A stretch of 59,101 bases of DNA from Acidobacteriota bacterium. GTDB lineage: Bacteria; Acidobacteriota; Terriglobia; Terriglobales; Acidobacteriaceae. The translations under genes and the position numbers were made by a program. Positions 7,876 to 17,778 of the stretch are shown in pieces. Positions within the stretch are counted from its first letter, which is position 1, and each line of letters opens with the position of its first letter. The stretch covers positions 1-59,101 of the forward strand of contig JAKBHH010000010.1 of assembly GCA_021836865.1 (NCBI GenBank), written 5' to 3'. The notes under the pieces were generated by a model. The model saw only the letters and a list, made by a program, of their open reading frames with translations, searched no databases and was not told the origin of the DNA.

Positions 7876-9258
7876 TCAGGAATTGCCAGCGGGTTGCGCC
7901 GCTGCGGCCTGTTGCTCGGTTTCGCGTTTCAGCAACGCACCATTTTTGAGCGCACGCAGAGTCTTGTAGGGTCCGATCACAACCTCTTCGCCCTCACCGA
8001 GGCCGGTCAGAACCTCAATCTCCGTGGTCCCGGTGATTCCGGTGGTGACAGGGACGAACTTTGCTCTCTGTCTTCCATGGGAATCTTTCTTCATCACGAA
8101 TACACCCTGCTGCGGTGTAACTTTCGCGCCTGAGGCGGGCGTTGACGCAGCTTCCACCTTTCCGTTGTCGCCGGCAGGAGGAGGTGCGTAAAGGGTAAGC
8201 GCCTGGATGGGCAACGAGAGCACGTTCGGCTTTTGCGCCGTTGTGATCTTCGCGGTGCAGGAGAGGCCTGGACGGAGTTCGACCGCTGGAGTGTCGAGGG
8301 TCACGACCACTTTGAAGTCCTTTGCCTCTTCCGTGCCGGAGGTGGACTGTGAGGTGGCCACGCCCGTGGAGCGCAGTAGCGCCTGATCGCCGACCAGCGT
8401 GACATGCCCTTTGAAGATTCTGCCGGGGATTGCATCCACGGTAACGTCAGCCGGCTGGCCGAGCTTGACGTTGACGATGTCGGTCTCATCGACTTTGACT
8501 TCGGCGGTAATCACGCTCATGTCCGCCAGCGTCATAAAAGTGGAGCCCTCGGTATTCTGGATGCCCTCGACGACGGTTTCGCCTTCACGCACCGGCTCGT
8601 TGGTCACGATGCCATCAAACGGCGCGACCGCCTTGGTCAGGTCCAGCGCATTCTGGTTGGCGCGCAGTGTAGCTTCCGCGGTTTGCAGGTGGCCGCGGGC
8701 CGAGTTGGTGTTGGCCTTGGCCTGGTTGACGCCTGCCACAGCCTGGGCCACTGAAGCCACGTCCAGGTCATAGGCGGCCTTCTTGGCATCGTAATCTTGC
8801 TTCGCCATGATGCCGGCCTTATACAGACCCTGGGCGCGAACCCAGTCCAGCTTCTTCTGTTCGAGGTCGGCCTCGGCGTGTTGTACATTCGCCTCGGCGG
8901 TCTTTTCTGCCGCGACATACGACGCGATATCGGTCTTTGCCGCGGCGATGGCCGCCTGCTGGCCGGTCACGGAGGCCTCTTGAGCCACGTTTTCAACGGT
9001 GGCGACCAGTTGCCCCTGCTTTACATGGTCGCCTTCCTTCACGTACAGGTGGGTAATCCTGCCCATGGCAGTAGCGCCGAGGTTGACGTATGTCTTTGGC
9101 TTGATCTGGCCCGTGCCGCTGACGATCGTCGACAGATCCTGCTTCACGACCTTTGCGGTGAGCACCTTCGTGTAACCGGATTGCTGCTTGTAGACCATAA
9201 AGCCCACAAGGGCCGCGGTGACCACGACGGCGAGAATGATCAGGAGAATCTTCTTCAT
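7876..9258 (-). CDS. MacA/HlyD-type periplasmic adaptor (membrane fusion protein)
   Basis: The protein has 460 residues from ATG 9258. An N-terminal membrane anchor (KKILLIILAVVVTAALVGFMV) is followed by a split lipoyl domain (GRITHLYVKEGDHVKQGQLVA and PFDGIVTNEPVREGETV), an Ala/Gln-rich alpha-helical hairpin of roughly 120 residues (about 90-210) and beta-barrel and membrane-proximal regions (ADVTVDAIPGRIFKGHV, LRPGLSCTAKI). This is the usual adaptor architecture that links an inner-membrane ABC transporter to a TolC-like channel. The 95-base gap to the ATPase gene suggests an operon. Translation signals are weak: GGAG about 13 bases upstream. The cargo is unknown. Confidence 0.9.
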   Translation of the reverse strand: MKKILLIILAVVVTAALVGFMVYKQQSGYTKVLTAKVVKQDLSTIVSGTGQIKPKTYVNLGATAMGRITHLYVKEGDHVKQGQLVATVENVAQEASVTGQQAAIAAAKTDIASYVAAEKTAEANVQHAEADLEQKKLDWVRAQGLYKAGIMAKQDYDAKKAAYDLDVASVAQAVAGVNQAKANTNSARGHLQTAEATLRANQNALDLTKAVAPFDGIVTNEPVREGETVVEGIQNTEGSTFMTLADMSVITAEVKVDETDIVNVKLGQPADVTVDAIPGRIFKGHVTLVGDQALLRSTGVATSQSTSGTEEAKDFKVVVTLDTPAVELRPGLSCTAKITTAQKPNVLSLPIQALTLYAPPPAGDNGKVEAASTPASGAKVTPQQGVFVMKKDSHGRQRAKFVPVTTGITGTTEIEVLTGLGEGEEVVIGPYKTLRALKNGALLKRETEQQAAAAQPAGNS

Positions 9259-9676
9259 CTTGTTTGGATACTCCGGGGCTTGGCCCCCTAATCGCGAAGT
9301 ACGCACTGCCGAAATGTTTGGTTCCCTGCGATCTGCCGATAAAATCGGCGGGTCTGAACAGGGTGCTGCAATGATCGGATGGCGGATTGTCAGTCCCGAG
9401 TTTACAGCAGGTCGTTCCGCTGCAGAAGTGGTACTTTAGCCTCGCCCGGACCTGACCCGCCGCCAGAGATGCATTCAATGATTTGGACGGATAAAGATCG
9501 CGGATAGTCTCATTTTCCGGTTGCACGGCGCGGAAGGGCCAGGCTGTGGAGCGTGCCGCGCCGGTTTACCAATCGGGTTCGGCGGCGTCCAACCGGCGGG
9601 GGGGTTGCCGGTCAACCTTGCCCAGGGTTGCCGGGGCCCGTAGAATAGATTGCTGCAGGAGTGTTTCAAGGCAATT
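9259..9676. other. Divergent intergenic region between the adaptor and GWxTD genes
   Basis: This 418-base region must hold promoters for both directions. On the plus side a good sigma-70-type promoter is visible (9618-9646, listed separately). On the minus side no convincing boxes were found. No open frame here has a start signal plus plausible protein composition. Confidence 0.5.
9618..9646 (+). promoter_or_regulatory. Putative sigma-70 promoter of the GWxTD gene
   Basis: TTGCCC (9618-9623) and TAGAAT (9641-9646) are separated by 17 bases. Transcription would begin near 9653, about 24 bases before the chosen ATG at 9677. Confidence 0.5.
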
Positions 9677-11404
9677 ATGTCGAATAGTCTCAGGTTTCTC
9701 TTCGTCGCACTGGGTTGCGGCCTGATGTGTGCTCCAGGCAACCGGGTGCTGGCCCAGCAGACAAGCAGTACGTCGACGCAGGCCGCAGCATCGGCAGATA
9801 CGGATCAGGAAGTGGATCCCCTCAAGCGGCCACGCAGTGACAAAGAGCGTTTTGCGGCTCAAAAGGCCGTGCGCCAGGAGTTGAAAGGCGCCTATAAAAC
9901 CTGGCTCGATCAGGATGTTGCCTACATCATCTCCGACGAAGAGCGCAAGGCCTTTAGAAACCTGAGCAATGACGAAGAGCGCGAAGCATTCATTGAGCAG
10001 TTCTGGCTGCGGCGCAATCCTAATCCGGACTCTCCGGACAACGAGTTCCGCGAGGAGCACTACCGCCGCATCGCCTATGCGAACGAACACTTCGCAGCCG
10101 GAAAACCGGGATGGAAGACAGACCGCGGCCACATCTATATTTCGTTTGGCAAGCCAGACTCGATCGAGTCACACCCCTCAGGAGGCGCCTATAACCGCCC
10201 GATGGAAGAAGGCGGCGGCGAGACTTCCACATTTCCTTTTGAAACCTGGCACTACAGGTATCTGGAAGGTATCGGCGAAAATGTCGACATCGAATTTGTA
10301 GACACATGCATGTGCGGCGACTATCACTTCACCATTGATCGCGGCGAAAAGGATGCACTCTCGCATGTGCCGGGCATGGGCGCGACGCAGTGGGAAGAGA
10401 TGGGGATGGCCAAGAAGGCGGATCGCTTCAAGGGCGGGTTCGAGTCCCTTGGAACGGGCCCTCTTGCTTCCGGCGAGGCATCCAAGGAATTCGATCGGAT
10501 TGAGCTTGCGGCAAAACTGTTTGCTCCTCCTCCGGTCAAGTTCAAGGATCTGGACAACTTCATCTCCGAGCACAAACTGATTGAAGGTCCGATCTTTCCA
10601 TTCGATGTGAGAACCGACTTTGTGAAGGTCACCGACAACACCGTTCTTGTGCCGATCACAGTGCAGATCAAAAACCGTGACATCACCTTTGTGACCAAAA
10701 CCGGTGTGGCGACGGGAGTAGTGAATATCCTTGGGAAGGTGACAACGCTCACCCACAAGACGGTCCAGACATTTGAAGATACTGTGCAGGTAGAGCAGCC
10801 GGCAGAGCTTCTGGAAAAGTCGCTCGACCGGCGTTCTGTCTACTGGAAGGCTCTTCCACTGCTGCCGGGGCTCTACCGTCTGGATATCGCGATTAAGGAC
10901 GTCAACAATCCGGATCACATCGGCATTTACGGCTCGGCCTTGAATGTACCCGAATTCCACGATGAGAAGCTGGCAACCTCATCCCTTATTCTGGGCGACG
11001 AGATGAACACCGTATCCTCGCACGATATCGGGGAAGGCAGTTGCATCATTGGGAACACGCACATTTGCCCCAGGGTGAGCGCCAATGCGGCCACGCCTGT
11101 TGACTTTAAGCGAGGCCAGGAGTTGAGCTTCTGGATGCAGGTGTACAACCTGGGCATCGATGAGGCGACGAAGAGCAATCAAGCGAAGGTGACCTACCAG
11201 ATCACGGATGTGACTACAAACACGGTTGTGTTTGAGAAGGAATTGGATTCAAAAGACTTGGGGGCACACAGCGATCAGTTGACGGTGGAGAAGTCGCTGC
11301 CGATGGCTGGGTTGCAACCGGGGAAGTACAGGGTCACGATCAAGGTGAACGACGAAATCTCTAAGCAACAGATTGCGCAATCGGCACCTTTTGTCGTGCA
11401 ATAG
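9677..11404 (+). CDS. GWxTD-domain secreted protein
   Basis: The protein has 575 residues. A signal peptide (SLRFLFVALGCGLMCAPG, cleavage near VLAQ) is followed by a low-complexity linker and the GWxTD domain: WLDQDVAYIISDEER (76-90), FIEQFWLRRNPNPDSPDNEF (105-124) and GWKTDRGHIYISFGKPD (145-161), which is the family hallmark. The C-terminal two thirds look like beta-sandwich domains (LPLLPGLYRLDIAIKDVNN, LQPGKYRVTIKVND). GWxTD proteins are frequent in Acidobacteriota and their role is not established; envelope function is inferred from the signal peptide. I chose ATG 9677 (CAAGG about 5 bases upstream) over an in-frame ATG nine codons earlier, because it gives a proper signal peptide. Confidence 0.92.
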   Translation: MSNSLRFLFVALGCGLMCAPGNRVLAQQTSSTSTQAAASADTDQEVDPLKRPRSDKERFAAQKAVRQELKGAYKTWLDQDVAYIISDEERKAFRNLSNDEEREAFIEQFWLRRNPNPDSPDNEFREEHYRRIAYANEHFAAGKPGWKTDRGHIYISFGKPDSIESHPSGGAYNRPMEEGGGETSTFPFETWHYRYLEGIGENVDIEFVDTCMCGDYHFTIDRGEKDALSHVPGMGATQWEEMGMAKKADRFKGGFESLGTGPLASGEASKEFDRIELAAKLFAPPPVKFKDLDNFISEHKLIEGPIFPFDVRTDFVKVTDNTVLVPITVQIKNRDITFVTKTGVATGVVNILGKVTTLTHKTVQTFEDTVQVEQPAELLEKSLDRRSVYWKALPLLPGLYRLDIAIKDVNNPDHIGIYGSALNVPEFHDEKLATSSLILGDEMNTVSSHDIGEGSCIIGNTHICPRVSANAATPVDFKRGQELSFWMQVYNLGIDEATKSNQAKVTYQITDVTTNTVVFEKELDSKDLGAHSDQLTVEKSLPMAGLQPGKYRVTIKVNDEISKQQIAQSAPFVVQ

Positions 11405-11513
11405 ATTGTATGCTGCACGCCATGGCTATCTGGTCCCAGATCCGGAAGCCTGTGCAGGATTCATTTGCAACAGATTTGCCAAGGACGCCGCCGGGTCACT
11501 AGAACGGGTGATA

Positions 11514-13190
11514 ATGCGCAGGCTCCATCTCGGATTATGCGTCGCACTGATGGCGGTGGTCTGTGCTCCGCTCTACGGAGCTATGGCCGCATCGGTTTCC
11601 GGTGTGGTGCGGGATTCAACCGGAGAACCACAAATAGGGGCCGTCGTTCAGCTCCTTCAGCCTGACTTATCCGTTTTTGCTGCAGCCTATACAGACTCCA
11701 AAGGGCGCTTCACCTTTTCTGGAGTGATTCCCGGTCGATATTCCGTCAAGGCCATCGCGACCTCTTTTCTGCCTTCGCTTCGCGAAAACGTGCGCGTCCG
11801 TCGTAGCACAGTTGTCAACCTGACTCTGAACACCTTGTACGAAGTGATGCAGTGGCTGCCTGCGCAACCCAAAGCCGCGAATGCACCCAAGGATGACTGG
11901 GCCTGGACGCTGCGCTCCGCCGCCAACCGCCCGCTGCTGCGATGGCTGGAGGACGGCCCGCTGGTGGTTGTGACCGATGGCTCTGGCAGTCAGCCGCGGC
12001 TTAAGGCTCGCCTGATGGCGACGGGCCAGGAAGGGACCTTTGGCGAAAGCGGTGAACGCATCACCGCCTCCGTTATGGATACACCCCAGAACAGCCGTGC
12101 ATTGCTGGCCCGTGTGGATTTTGCGCCGGGAACGGATGGCGGGATGGAGTCGATGCTGGGTTTTCGCCAGGATCTTGGCTTTGCCGGTTCTGTGCAATCC
12201 TTGGCTGCTGTCGCTGTCCACCCTGAAGTGGATGGTTCAGCGTCTGAAGGGATGGACGAGGCCGCGGTTCGCAGTTGGGAAACCATTCGGCTGGGAGACG
12301 CGTTGGAAGCCGAGGTGGGTTCGAGCCAGGTGGTGGCAGGATTCTCGAAAGGCTCGCCGAACACGCTGGTTGAAGCGCTCCCATTTGCTACTGTCGCGTG
12401 GACGAGCGGAGCCTCGTCGGTGCACTACGGAATGACCACGTTTACGTCCTCGCCGACAGCGGGTGACGCATCGCAGGCCGCCGGGTGGCTGCCCCCGGTT
12501 GTGATGCGCGGTGGAAACCTGGTGATCGAAAAGGGCCTGCATCAGGAGATCGGATGGCAGCGACAGACCGATGCCTCCGATATGTCTTTCCTTGTTTTTA
12601 GTGACTCTGTACAGAACCCTGTGATGGAGGCTGCGGTCGAGAATCGAGGCCCCATCGCGGCGAACATGTTATATGACCAAACGAGCGGCCTGGGGCATTT
12701 TGCCGGACCGGACTATTCGGGCTCCGGGGTGATTGGCCACGTGGAGCACAAACTACCTGGCGGTCAGCGCGTCCGGTTTACCTATGCGAACGGCAGTGCG
12801 CTGGTGATGCCGGCTCTTCCTCAGGCGGCACCTCTCGGCCTGCTTCTTGCTGCGGCCCATCCTCGCCGTGTCCAGACCTACACGCTTTCGCTTTCGGGCA
12901 CACTGGATGGCTCCGGCACTCGCTGGAGCGCGACGTATCGATGGCAGCCGGCGGACAGTGTCAGTTCCGTAGCCCCCTTTGCCGAGAGCACATCGGAGCC
13001 TTATTTCGCTTTACATGTGCGCCAGGCCATCCACAAGCGCGCAGATGGCGCGGGCGGTATAGATGCCCTGCTGGACGTGAGCAATCTACTCGCGCAAGGC
13101 TATCGCCCATTCGTTCTACCAGATGGTTCAACGCTCATTTTCGCGCAGGGTCAAAGGGCCATTGGCGCAGGGCTCGCCTTCACGTTCTAG
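11514..13190 (+). CDS. CarboxypepD-like N-terminal domain, probable outer-membrane beta-barrel protein
   Basis: The protein has 558 residues from ATG 11514, which yields a signal peptide (LHLGLCVALMAVVCAPLYG). Residues about 25-105 form a carboxypeptidase regulatory-like (Ig-like) domain: VSGVVRDSTGEPQIGAVVQL, then TDSKGRFTFSGVIPGRYSV. The rest alternates polar and hydrophobic residues and ends in GAGLAFTF; a terminal Phe is typical of beta-barrel outer-membrane proteins. It resembles the CarboxypepD plus barrel design of Acidobacteriota TonB-dependent receptors, but is shorter and shows no TonB box or plug that I can identify. The gene starts 109 bases after the GWxTD stop and is probably co-transcribed. 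Ligand and role are unknown. Confidence 0.75.
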   Translation: MRRLHLGLCVALMAVVCAPLYGAMAASVSGVVRDSTGEPQIGAVVQLLQPDLSVFAAAYTDSKGRFTFSGVIPGRYSVKAIATSFLPSLRENVRVRRSTVVNLTLNTLYEVMQWLPAQPKAANAPKDDWAWTLRSAANRPLLRWLEDGPLVVVTDGSGSQPRLKARLMATGQEGTFGESGERITASVMDTPQNSRALLARVDFAPGTDGGMESMLGFRQDLGFAGSVQSLAAVAVHPEVDGSASEGMDEAAVRSWETIRLGDALEAEVGSSQVVAGFSKGSPNTLVEALPFATVAWTSGASSVHYGMTTFTSSPTAGDASQAAGWLPPVVMRGGNLVIEKGLHQEIGWQRQTDASDMSFLVFSDSVQNPVMEAAVENRGPIAANMLYDQTSGLGHFAGPDYSGSGVIGHVEHKLPGGQRVRFTYANGSALVMPALPQAAPLGLLLAAAHPRRVQTYTLSLSGTLDGSGTRWSATYRWQPADSVSSVAPFAESTSEPYFALHVRQAIHKRADGAGGIDALLDVSNLLAQGYRPFVLPDGSTLIFAQGQRAIGAGLAFTF

Positions 13191-13219
13191 AGTCATCCGG
13201 CGACGTGTCCGCGCGGGTT

Positions 13220-13247
13220 TTGAATCTACTGAACGCTGTGCTATATT
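13220..13247 (+). promoter_or_regulatory. Putative promoter of tRNA-Lys
   Basis: TTGAAT (13220-13225) and TATATT (13242-13247) are separated by 16 bases, 73 bases upstream of the mature tRNA-Lys. Confidence 0.5.
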
Positions 13248-13320
13248 CTTTAAGGAACAGCAGACATCGTGCCTGTTCAGCCATGCCCCGAGTCCCTCCG
13301 ACATGGTCTTCATTTAATCT

Positions 13321-13396
13321 GGACGCGTAGCTCAACTGGCAGAGCATTCGGCTCTTAACCGACAGGTTGTAGGTTCGATTCCTACCGCGTCCACCA
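13321..13396 (+). tRNA. tRNA-Lys (anticodon CTT)
   Basis: A 76-base cloverleaf. The acceptor GGACGCG pairs with CGCGTCC, the anticodon loop CTCTTAA carries CTT, the T arm contains GGTTCGATTCC, the discriminator is A, and CCA is encoded at 13394-13396. Confidence 0.97.
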
Positions 13397-13577
13397 TAAA
13401 ATATCGAGTCTGAGACGCACCCAAAGACAAACGCCACCTTGTGGGGAGCTTGTACTTGCTTTAGCCGACCGCAGCGGGGGGGCATTTCCAAGTCGTTCAT
13501 CCCGACCAAAGTTCCGGTGTCGAGTCCCTCCGCAAAGAGCTTTTACGTCGCTGAACATGACGGGATATCCTTGTTGG

Positions 13578-15359
13578 ATGCCGATGCGATGCAGCTCTCG
13601 CAGAATTCCAATTCAACAGCGGTGGGTGCTGATTGCCGCGCTGGCATTGACGAGCCGGCTAGCGGCTCAGGAAGTGTCTCCCACGCTGCGACAGGCCGAT
13701 GCCGACTATCGGGCGGGAGTTGCCGCGCTCAATCGAAACGATCTGTCGACTGCTCAATCAAAGCTTGAAGAGGTTGTCCGGCTTGCTCCATCGGTGGAGT
13801 TGGGCCATAGTGCATTGGGCGTGGTTTTGGAGCGGGAAGGGAAGTTGACGGCAGCAATTGTGGAATATCGAAAGGCCCTGACAATCAAGCCCGACGATAG
13901 CGTTGCGCTGCTGAACCTTGCGGCGGCGTATGCACAGAGCGACGCTCCGGCGAAAGCTGTGCCGCTTTATGCAAGGGCAGAGGCGGCGGCACGGGCGCAG
14001 AAGCAAATCCTGGCGCCCAGCCAGCTTGCTTCTTACGCCCGGGTGCTTGCGGCCACCGGGCAGTTAACCGACGCAATCGCGCAAATGCGCGAGGCCGCAA
14101 CCGAGCAACCCGGCAATGCACAACTACGCGACGATCTTGGCTCGCTGTATGCCCAGGCCAAGGATTGGCCGCAGGCGGAAGGAGAACTTGCAGAAGCGAT
14201 TCGTTTGAAGCCGGGGCTCGCCGCGGCGCACCTGCATCTGGGCTTTGTCCTTCAGGCAGAGCAAAAGGCTGGTTTTGCGCAGGAATGGATGCAGGCATAC
14301 AAGCTTGCCCCGGGAAATGCGAACGTTGCTCTGATGGTTGGCAAATCGCTGGCAGATGCGGGGCAGGATGAGCAGGCTCTTGCGATCCTCACCGCGGCCC
14401 ATCAACTCGCACCGAGTTCGACAACGGCGGCGTATCAGTTAGCCCTTGTGCGGCAGCGGATGAATCAGACCCAGGATGCGATTGATCTTTTCAAGAACGT
14501 GGTGAAGAGTGAACCGGACAACTATGATGCACTTGTCAATCTGGGGCTGGCGCTGACGCAGGCGCACGATGCACGCAGTGCAGTGCCCTACCTCCAACGC
14601 GCCATCGCTCTGCAGCCGCGCGATGCGACAGCGCTGCAGGATCTGGCTGCAGCCTATCTGCAGGTCAATGAGACCGCGGATGCGATCACGCAACTGCAGG
14701 CTGCCCTGAAGCTGACGCCTAATTCTCCCCAGCTTCACTACGATCTGGGAGCAGCCTACAAGCTGGAAGACGATGCGGCTCATGCGATTCCGGAGCTGGA
14801 GACTGCGGCAAAGCTGGACCCTAACGCTTATGAGCCGCAATACCTGCTCGGCGTGCTGTACATGCAGCAGGGCCGCTATGACGAGGCAGCACCCCGTCTG
14901 GAATCTTCATTGAAGCTGCACCCCCAGAATGGAGACGCGTGGGCAACCCTCGGCAGCGTCTACAGCAAGCTTGACCAGTTGCCGCAGGCGGTCAGCGCAC
15001 TGCGGGAGGCTATCAGGCAACTGCCTGACCAGGCAGATCCTCATCTCACGTTAGCCGCAGTTCTTGTGAAGCAGAATCAGCCCGAGGAAGCCTTGGCGGA
15101 GCGCAAGCTCGCGGCCAACCTGATGCGCGCGCACATGAATCTTCAGCGCGCTGAGGTTGCTACAAACTCCGGCAAGTCGTTATTGGCCGGCGGCAAGGTC
15201 GACGACGCAATTGTCGAGTTTCGCAACGCGATCAGCTTTGACCCGGACTATGCAGAGGCTCACCTCGGCCTGGCCCAGGCGCTGGATAAGCAGGGCAAGT
15301 CGGCTGAGGCGGATGCCGAGCGTGCACGCGCGAAAGGCGGTGCCGCACCTGCCCAGTAG
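13578..15359 (+). CDS. Secreted tetratricopeptide-repeat protein
   Basis: The protein has about 593 residues, almost entirely TPR helices. Repeats of the A..LG..L...G....A...Y..AL...P form recur from residue about 35 to the end, for example GHSALGVVLEREGKLTAAI, AYLQVNETADAITQLQAALK and YLLGVLYMQQGRYDEAAPRL. A hydrophobic N-terminus (RWVLIAALALTSRLAAQ) predicts export. The start is uncertain: in-frame ATGs lie at 13557, 13578 and 13584, and none has a strong ribosome-binding site. TPR arrays bind partner proteins, and nothing marks this one as an enzyme. It precedes a cytochrome that also carries TPRs, so the two may act together; that is inference. Confidence 0.85.
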   Translation: MPMRCSSRRIPIQQRWVLIAALALTSRLAAQEVSPTLRQADADYRAGVAALNRNDLSTAQSKLEEVVRLAPSVELGHSALGVVLEREGKLTAAIVEYRKALTIKPDDSVALLNLAAAYAQSDAPAKAVPLYARAEAAARAQKQILAPSQLASYARVLAATGQLTDAIAQMREAATEQPGNAQLRDDLGSLYAQAKDWPQAEGELAEAIRLKPGLAAAHLHLGFVLQAEQKAGFAQEWMQAYKLAPGNANVALMVGKSLADAGQDEQALAILTAAHQLAPSSTTAAYQLALVRQRMNQTQDAIDLFKNVVKSEPDNYDALVNLGLALTQAHDARSAVPYLQRAIALQPRDATALQDLAAAYLQVNETADAITQLQAALKLTPNSPQLHYDLGAAYKLEDDAAHAIPELETAAKLDPNAYEPQYLLGVLYMQQGRYDEAAPRLESSLKLHPQNGDAWATLGSVYSKLDQLPQAVSALREAIRQLPDQADPHLTLAAVLVKQNQPEEALAERKLAANLMRAHMNLQRAEVATNSGKSLLAGGKVDDAIVEFRNAISFDPDYAEAHLGLAQALDKQGKSAEADAERARAKGGAAPAQ

Positions 15360-15545
15360 ACTGTCGCCAAGACAGCTCGTGCGGCCTTTACAGTCGAATA
15401 CGCGCCCCCTATACTAGCTTTAAAAGAGGGTGGCGGTTTACTTTGCCTCCATTCCCCGGCCGCCCAGATGATGAACTTCTTCCAAGCCGCTGGCAACGCG
15501 ATCTCTTCCGGAAGCAAGTAAACTCCGTCAGGTGTATCCCCTGGA

Positions 15546-17762
15546 ATGAATAGTCTCGCAAATCGCACGGCTTATGTTTGTTTGCTGCTTTGTGCGATTT
15601 CGCCGCTATCTCTTCATCGTTTATCCATTGCTCAGGATGTAAGCAGTGACCAGGCAAATGCGCGGGACATATACGCAAACAAGGTGGGCCAGACTTATCA
15701 CTACGCCTTCGGTCAAAACAACATCTCTGCGCCTGGAAACGCTGCAGTGGAAGGGAACAACTTCCTTCAGCCAGGCGCGTTTCCTGATGCTGCCTACTGC
15801 GGGCATTGCCATCGCGAGGCCTATCACCAGTGGCGCGAATCGTTGCACGCCAATTCGTTTCGCTCGCCCTTCTACCGCACAAGCGTCAACATATTGTCGC
15901 GCACCAAAGGCATTGAATATGCTCGTCACTGTGACAGTTGCCACAACCCAATTGGCATATTCGCCGGCGCTCTAGATTCACATGCTACAGTCGACCGCTC
16001 TTTTGACCGCGATGGCTTGACCTGCACCACCTGCCATTCAATTCAGCGGATCGACTCGAAGCGCGGCAATGGCAGTTATGTTTTGGGCGTTCCCTCGGTG
16101 CTTGTCGATGAGCACGGCAGCCGGATTTCGGGCCAGGTGCCGGACGCGGAGATTCTGGCGCATCTTGACCGCCATTCCAAAGCTGTAATGCAGGACATCT
16201 ATCGTACGCCGGAGTTTTGCGGCACCTGCCACAAGGCAAGCCTTCCCCCACAACTCAACGATTACAAGTGGATTCGCGCATTTACGACCTACGATGAGTG
16301 GCAGAATTCCAAATTCTCCAATCGTTCACCGCTCACCTTCTATACGGCCGACTTCACCACCTGCCAGGGCTGTCATATGCTGCGCGCACCGAACGCGCTG
16401 CCCGAACCCGGCGCCAAGGACGGCACATTTGCGTCGCACCGTTGGACTGCGGGAAATACTGCGGTTCCTTTTTATTACGGATTTGACGAGCAACTCGAAA
16501 AGACGATCGCATTTCTCCGCAGCGGCAACTTTCTCAACGTAGACATCTTTGGTCTGAGACTGGGCAACAGCGACAAGCTGATTGCTCCTCTAGGCACGGT
16601 CCCATTCAAGCTGCAGGGCGGCGAGGTTGTCGAAGCGCTGGTTGTCATTCAGAACAAGAACATCGGTCACTCGCTGGTCCCTGAAGTTCGCGATCTGTAT
16701 GAAGCCTGGGTTCAATTCACTGCGAGCGACGCCACCGGCAAGGCGATCTACTCAAGTGGGTATTTGAAGCCAGATGGAACCCTCGAGCCGAGCGCACACA
16801 GCTTCACTAATCGCCCCGTCGACGTAGTGGGCAACTTTGTGGACAATCACATGGTATGGGCCATTCACTCCGTGGCGTACGACAACACGATTCAGTCCGG
16901 CAGCTCTGCGCTGGTGCGGTACCGCTTCAGCCTTCCGGCCACCGTCAACGGGCCCATCAGCTTGAAAGCCCAGGTAAACTATCGTCATCTCCGGCAAAGT
17001 TACCTGAATAATATCTTCGGTTCAGGTCATCCTGCTTATCCTGTCGTGGAGATTGCTTCACGCACGCGCATCTTGAAGATCGGTGCCAATGCGCCGGAAG
17101 AGCCAATGTCCGACGACAACCCGGACTGGATGCGCTGGAATAACCTGGGCATCAGTTACCTTGACCAGTTGCAATATCCGGACGCACTCAACGCATTTCA
17201 GCAGGTCACGCGCTTGCGCCCTGAGTACAAGGACGGATATATCAACCTGGCTTTGACGTTTATTGATTGGGAGAAATACAATCTGGCCGCTGAACCCCTG
17301 GAAAAGGCGCTTGCTCTGCGACCAGGTGACGCGCGCGCACTTTACTATCGGGCGATTGTAGAGCGACGCGAGCGGAACTCTGACGCCGAAGTAGCTGACC
17401 TGGAAAAGGTAGTAACTCAGTATCCTGAGTGCCGCGATGCGCGTCGTGAATTAGGCATCTCCTACTATCAGGGGCATCGGCCTGAGCAAGCCATTGAGCA
17501 GTTCAAAGCGCTGCAGGCCATTGATCCCGATGATCTGGCAGCACATTACAACCTCGCCATTCTTTATCGCCGAAAGGGAATGAGGAAGCAGGCCGAGCAG
17601 GAAGCTGCGCAGTACACCATGAAGCGGGTTGATCCGGGGGCACCGACTTACTCCCTCGACTATCTCCGCAAGCATCCCGAGATATCCAACGAAAGTGTTC
17701 CCTGGCATCTCCACACCGACATGAAGAGCCAGACGAAAGACCCTGGACCGGGGTCGCAATAA
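15546..17762 (+). CDS. Five-haem c-type cytochrome with C-terminal TPR domain
   Basis: The protein has 738 residues with a signal peptide (AYVCLLLCAISPLSL, cleavage near SIAQ). Five CxxCH haem-binding motifs lie in the N-terminal part: CGHCH (85-89), CDSCH (129-133), CTTCH (160-164), CGTCH (225-229) and CQGCH (273-277). The spacing and the AAYCGHCHREAYHQW context resemble the cytochrome c554-like family. Residues about 330-510 are beta-rich, and residues about 525-690 form four or more TPRs (NLGISYLDQLQYPDALNAFQ, ALYYRAIVERRERNSDAEVA). It is likely a periplasmic electron carrier or redox enzyme with a protein-docking module. The Tat-exported FG-GAP gene follows after 16 bases, so they are surely co-transcribed. 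The electron donor and acceptor are unknown. Confidence 0.9.
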   Translation: MNSLANRTAYVCLLLCAISPLSLHRLSIAQDVSSDQANARDIYANKVGQTYHYAFGQNNISAPGNAAVEGNNFLQPGAFPDAAYCGHCHREAYHQWRESLHANSFRSPFYRTSVNILSRTKGIEYARHCDSCHNPIGIFAGALDSHATVDRSFDRDGLTCTTCHSIQRIDSKRGNGSYVLGVPSVLVDEHGSRISGQVPDAEILAHLDRHSKAVMQDIYRTPEFCGTCHKASLPPQLNDYKWIRAFTTYDEWQNSKFSNRSPLTFYTADFTTCQGCHMLRAPNALPEPGAKDGTFASHRWTAGNTAVPFYYGFDEQLEKTIAFLRSGNFLNVDIFGLRLGNSDKLIAPLGTVPFKLQGGEVVEALVVIQNKNIGHSLVPEVRDLYEAWVQFTASDATGKAIYSSGYLKPDGTLEPSAHSFTNRPVDVVGNFVDNHMVWAIHSVAYDNTIQSGSSALVRYRFSLPATVNGPISLKAQVNYRHLRQSYLNNIFGSGHPAYPVVEIASRTRILKIGANAPEEPMSDDNPDWMRWNNLGISYLDQLQYPDALNAFQQVTRLRPEYKDGYINLALTFIDWEKYNLAAEPLEKALALRPGDARALYYRAIVERRERNSDAEVADLEKVVTQYPECRDARRELGISYYQGHRPEQAIEQFKALQAIDPDDLAAHYNLAILYRRKGMRKQAEQEAAQYTMKRVDPGAPTYSLDYLRKHPEISNESVPWHLHTDMKSQTKDPGPGSQ

Positions 17763-17778
17763 GTCGGAAGGAAACCCT

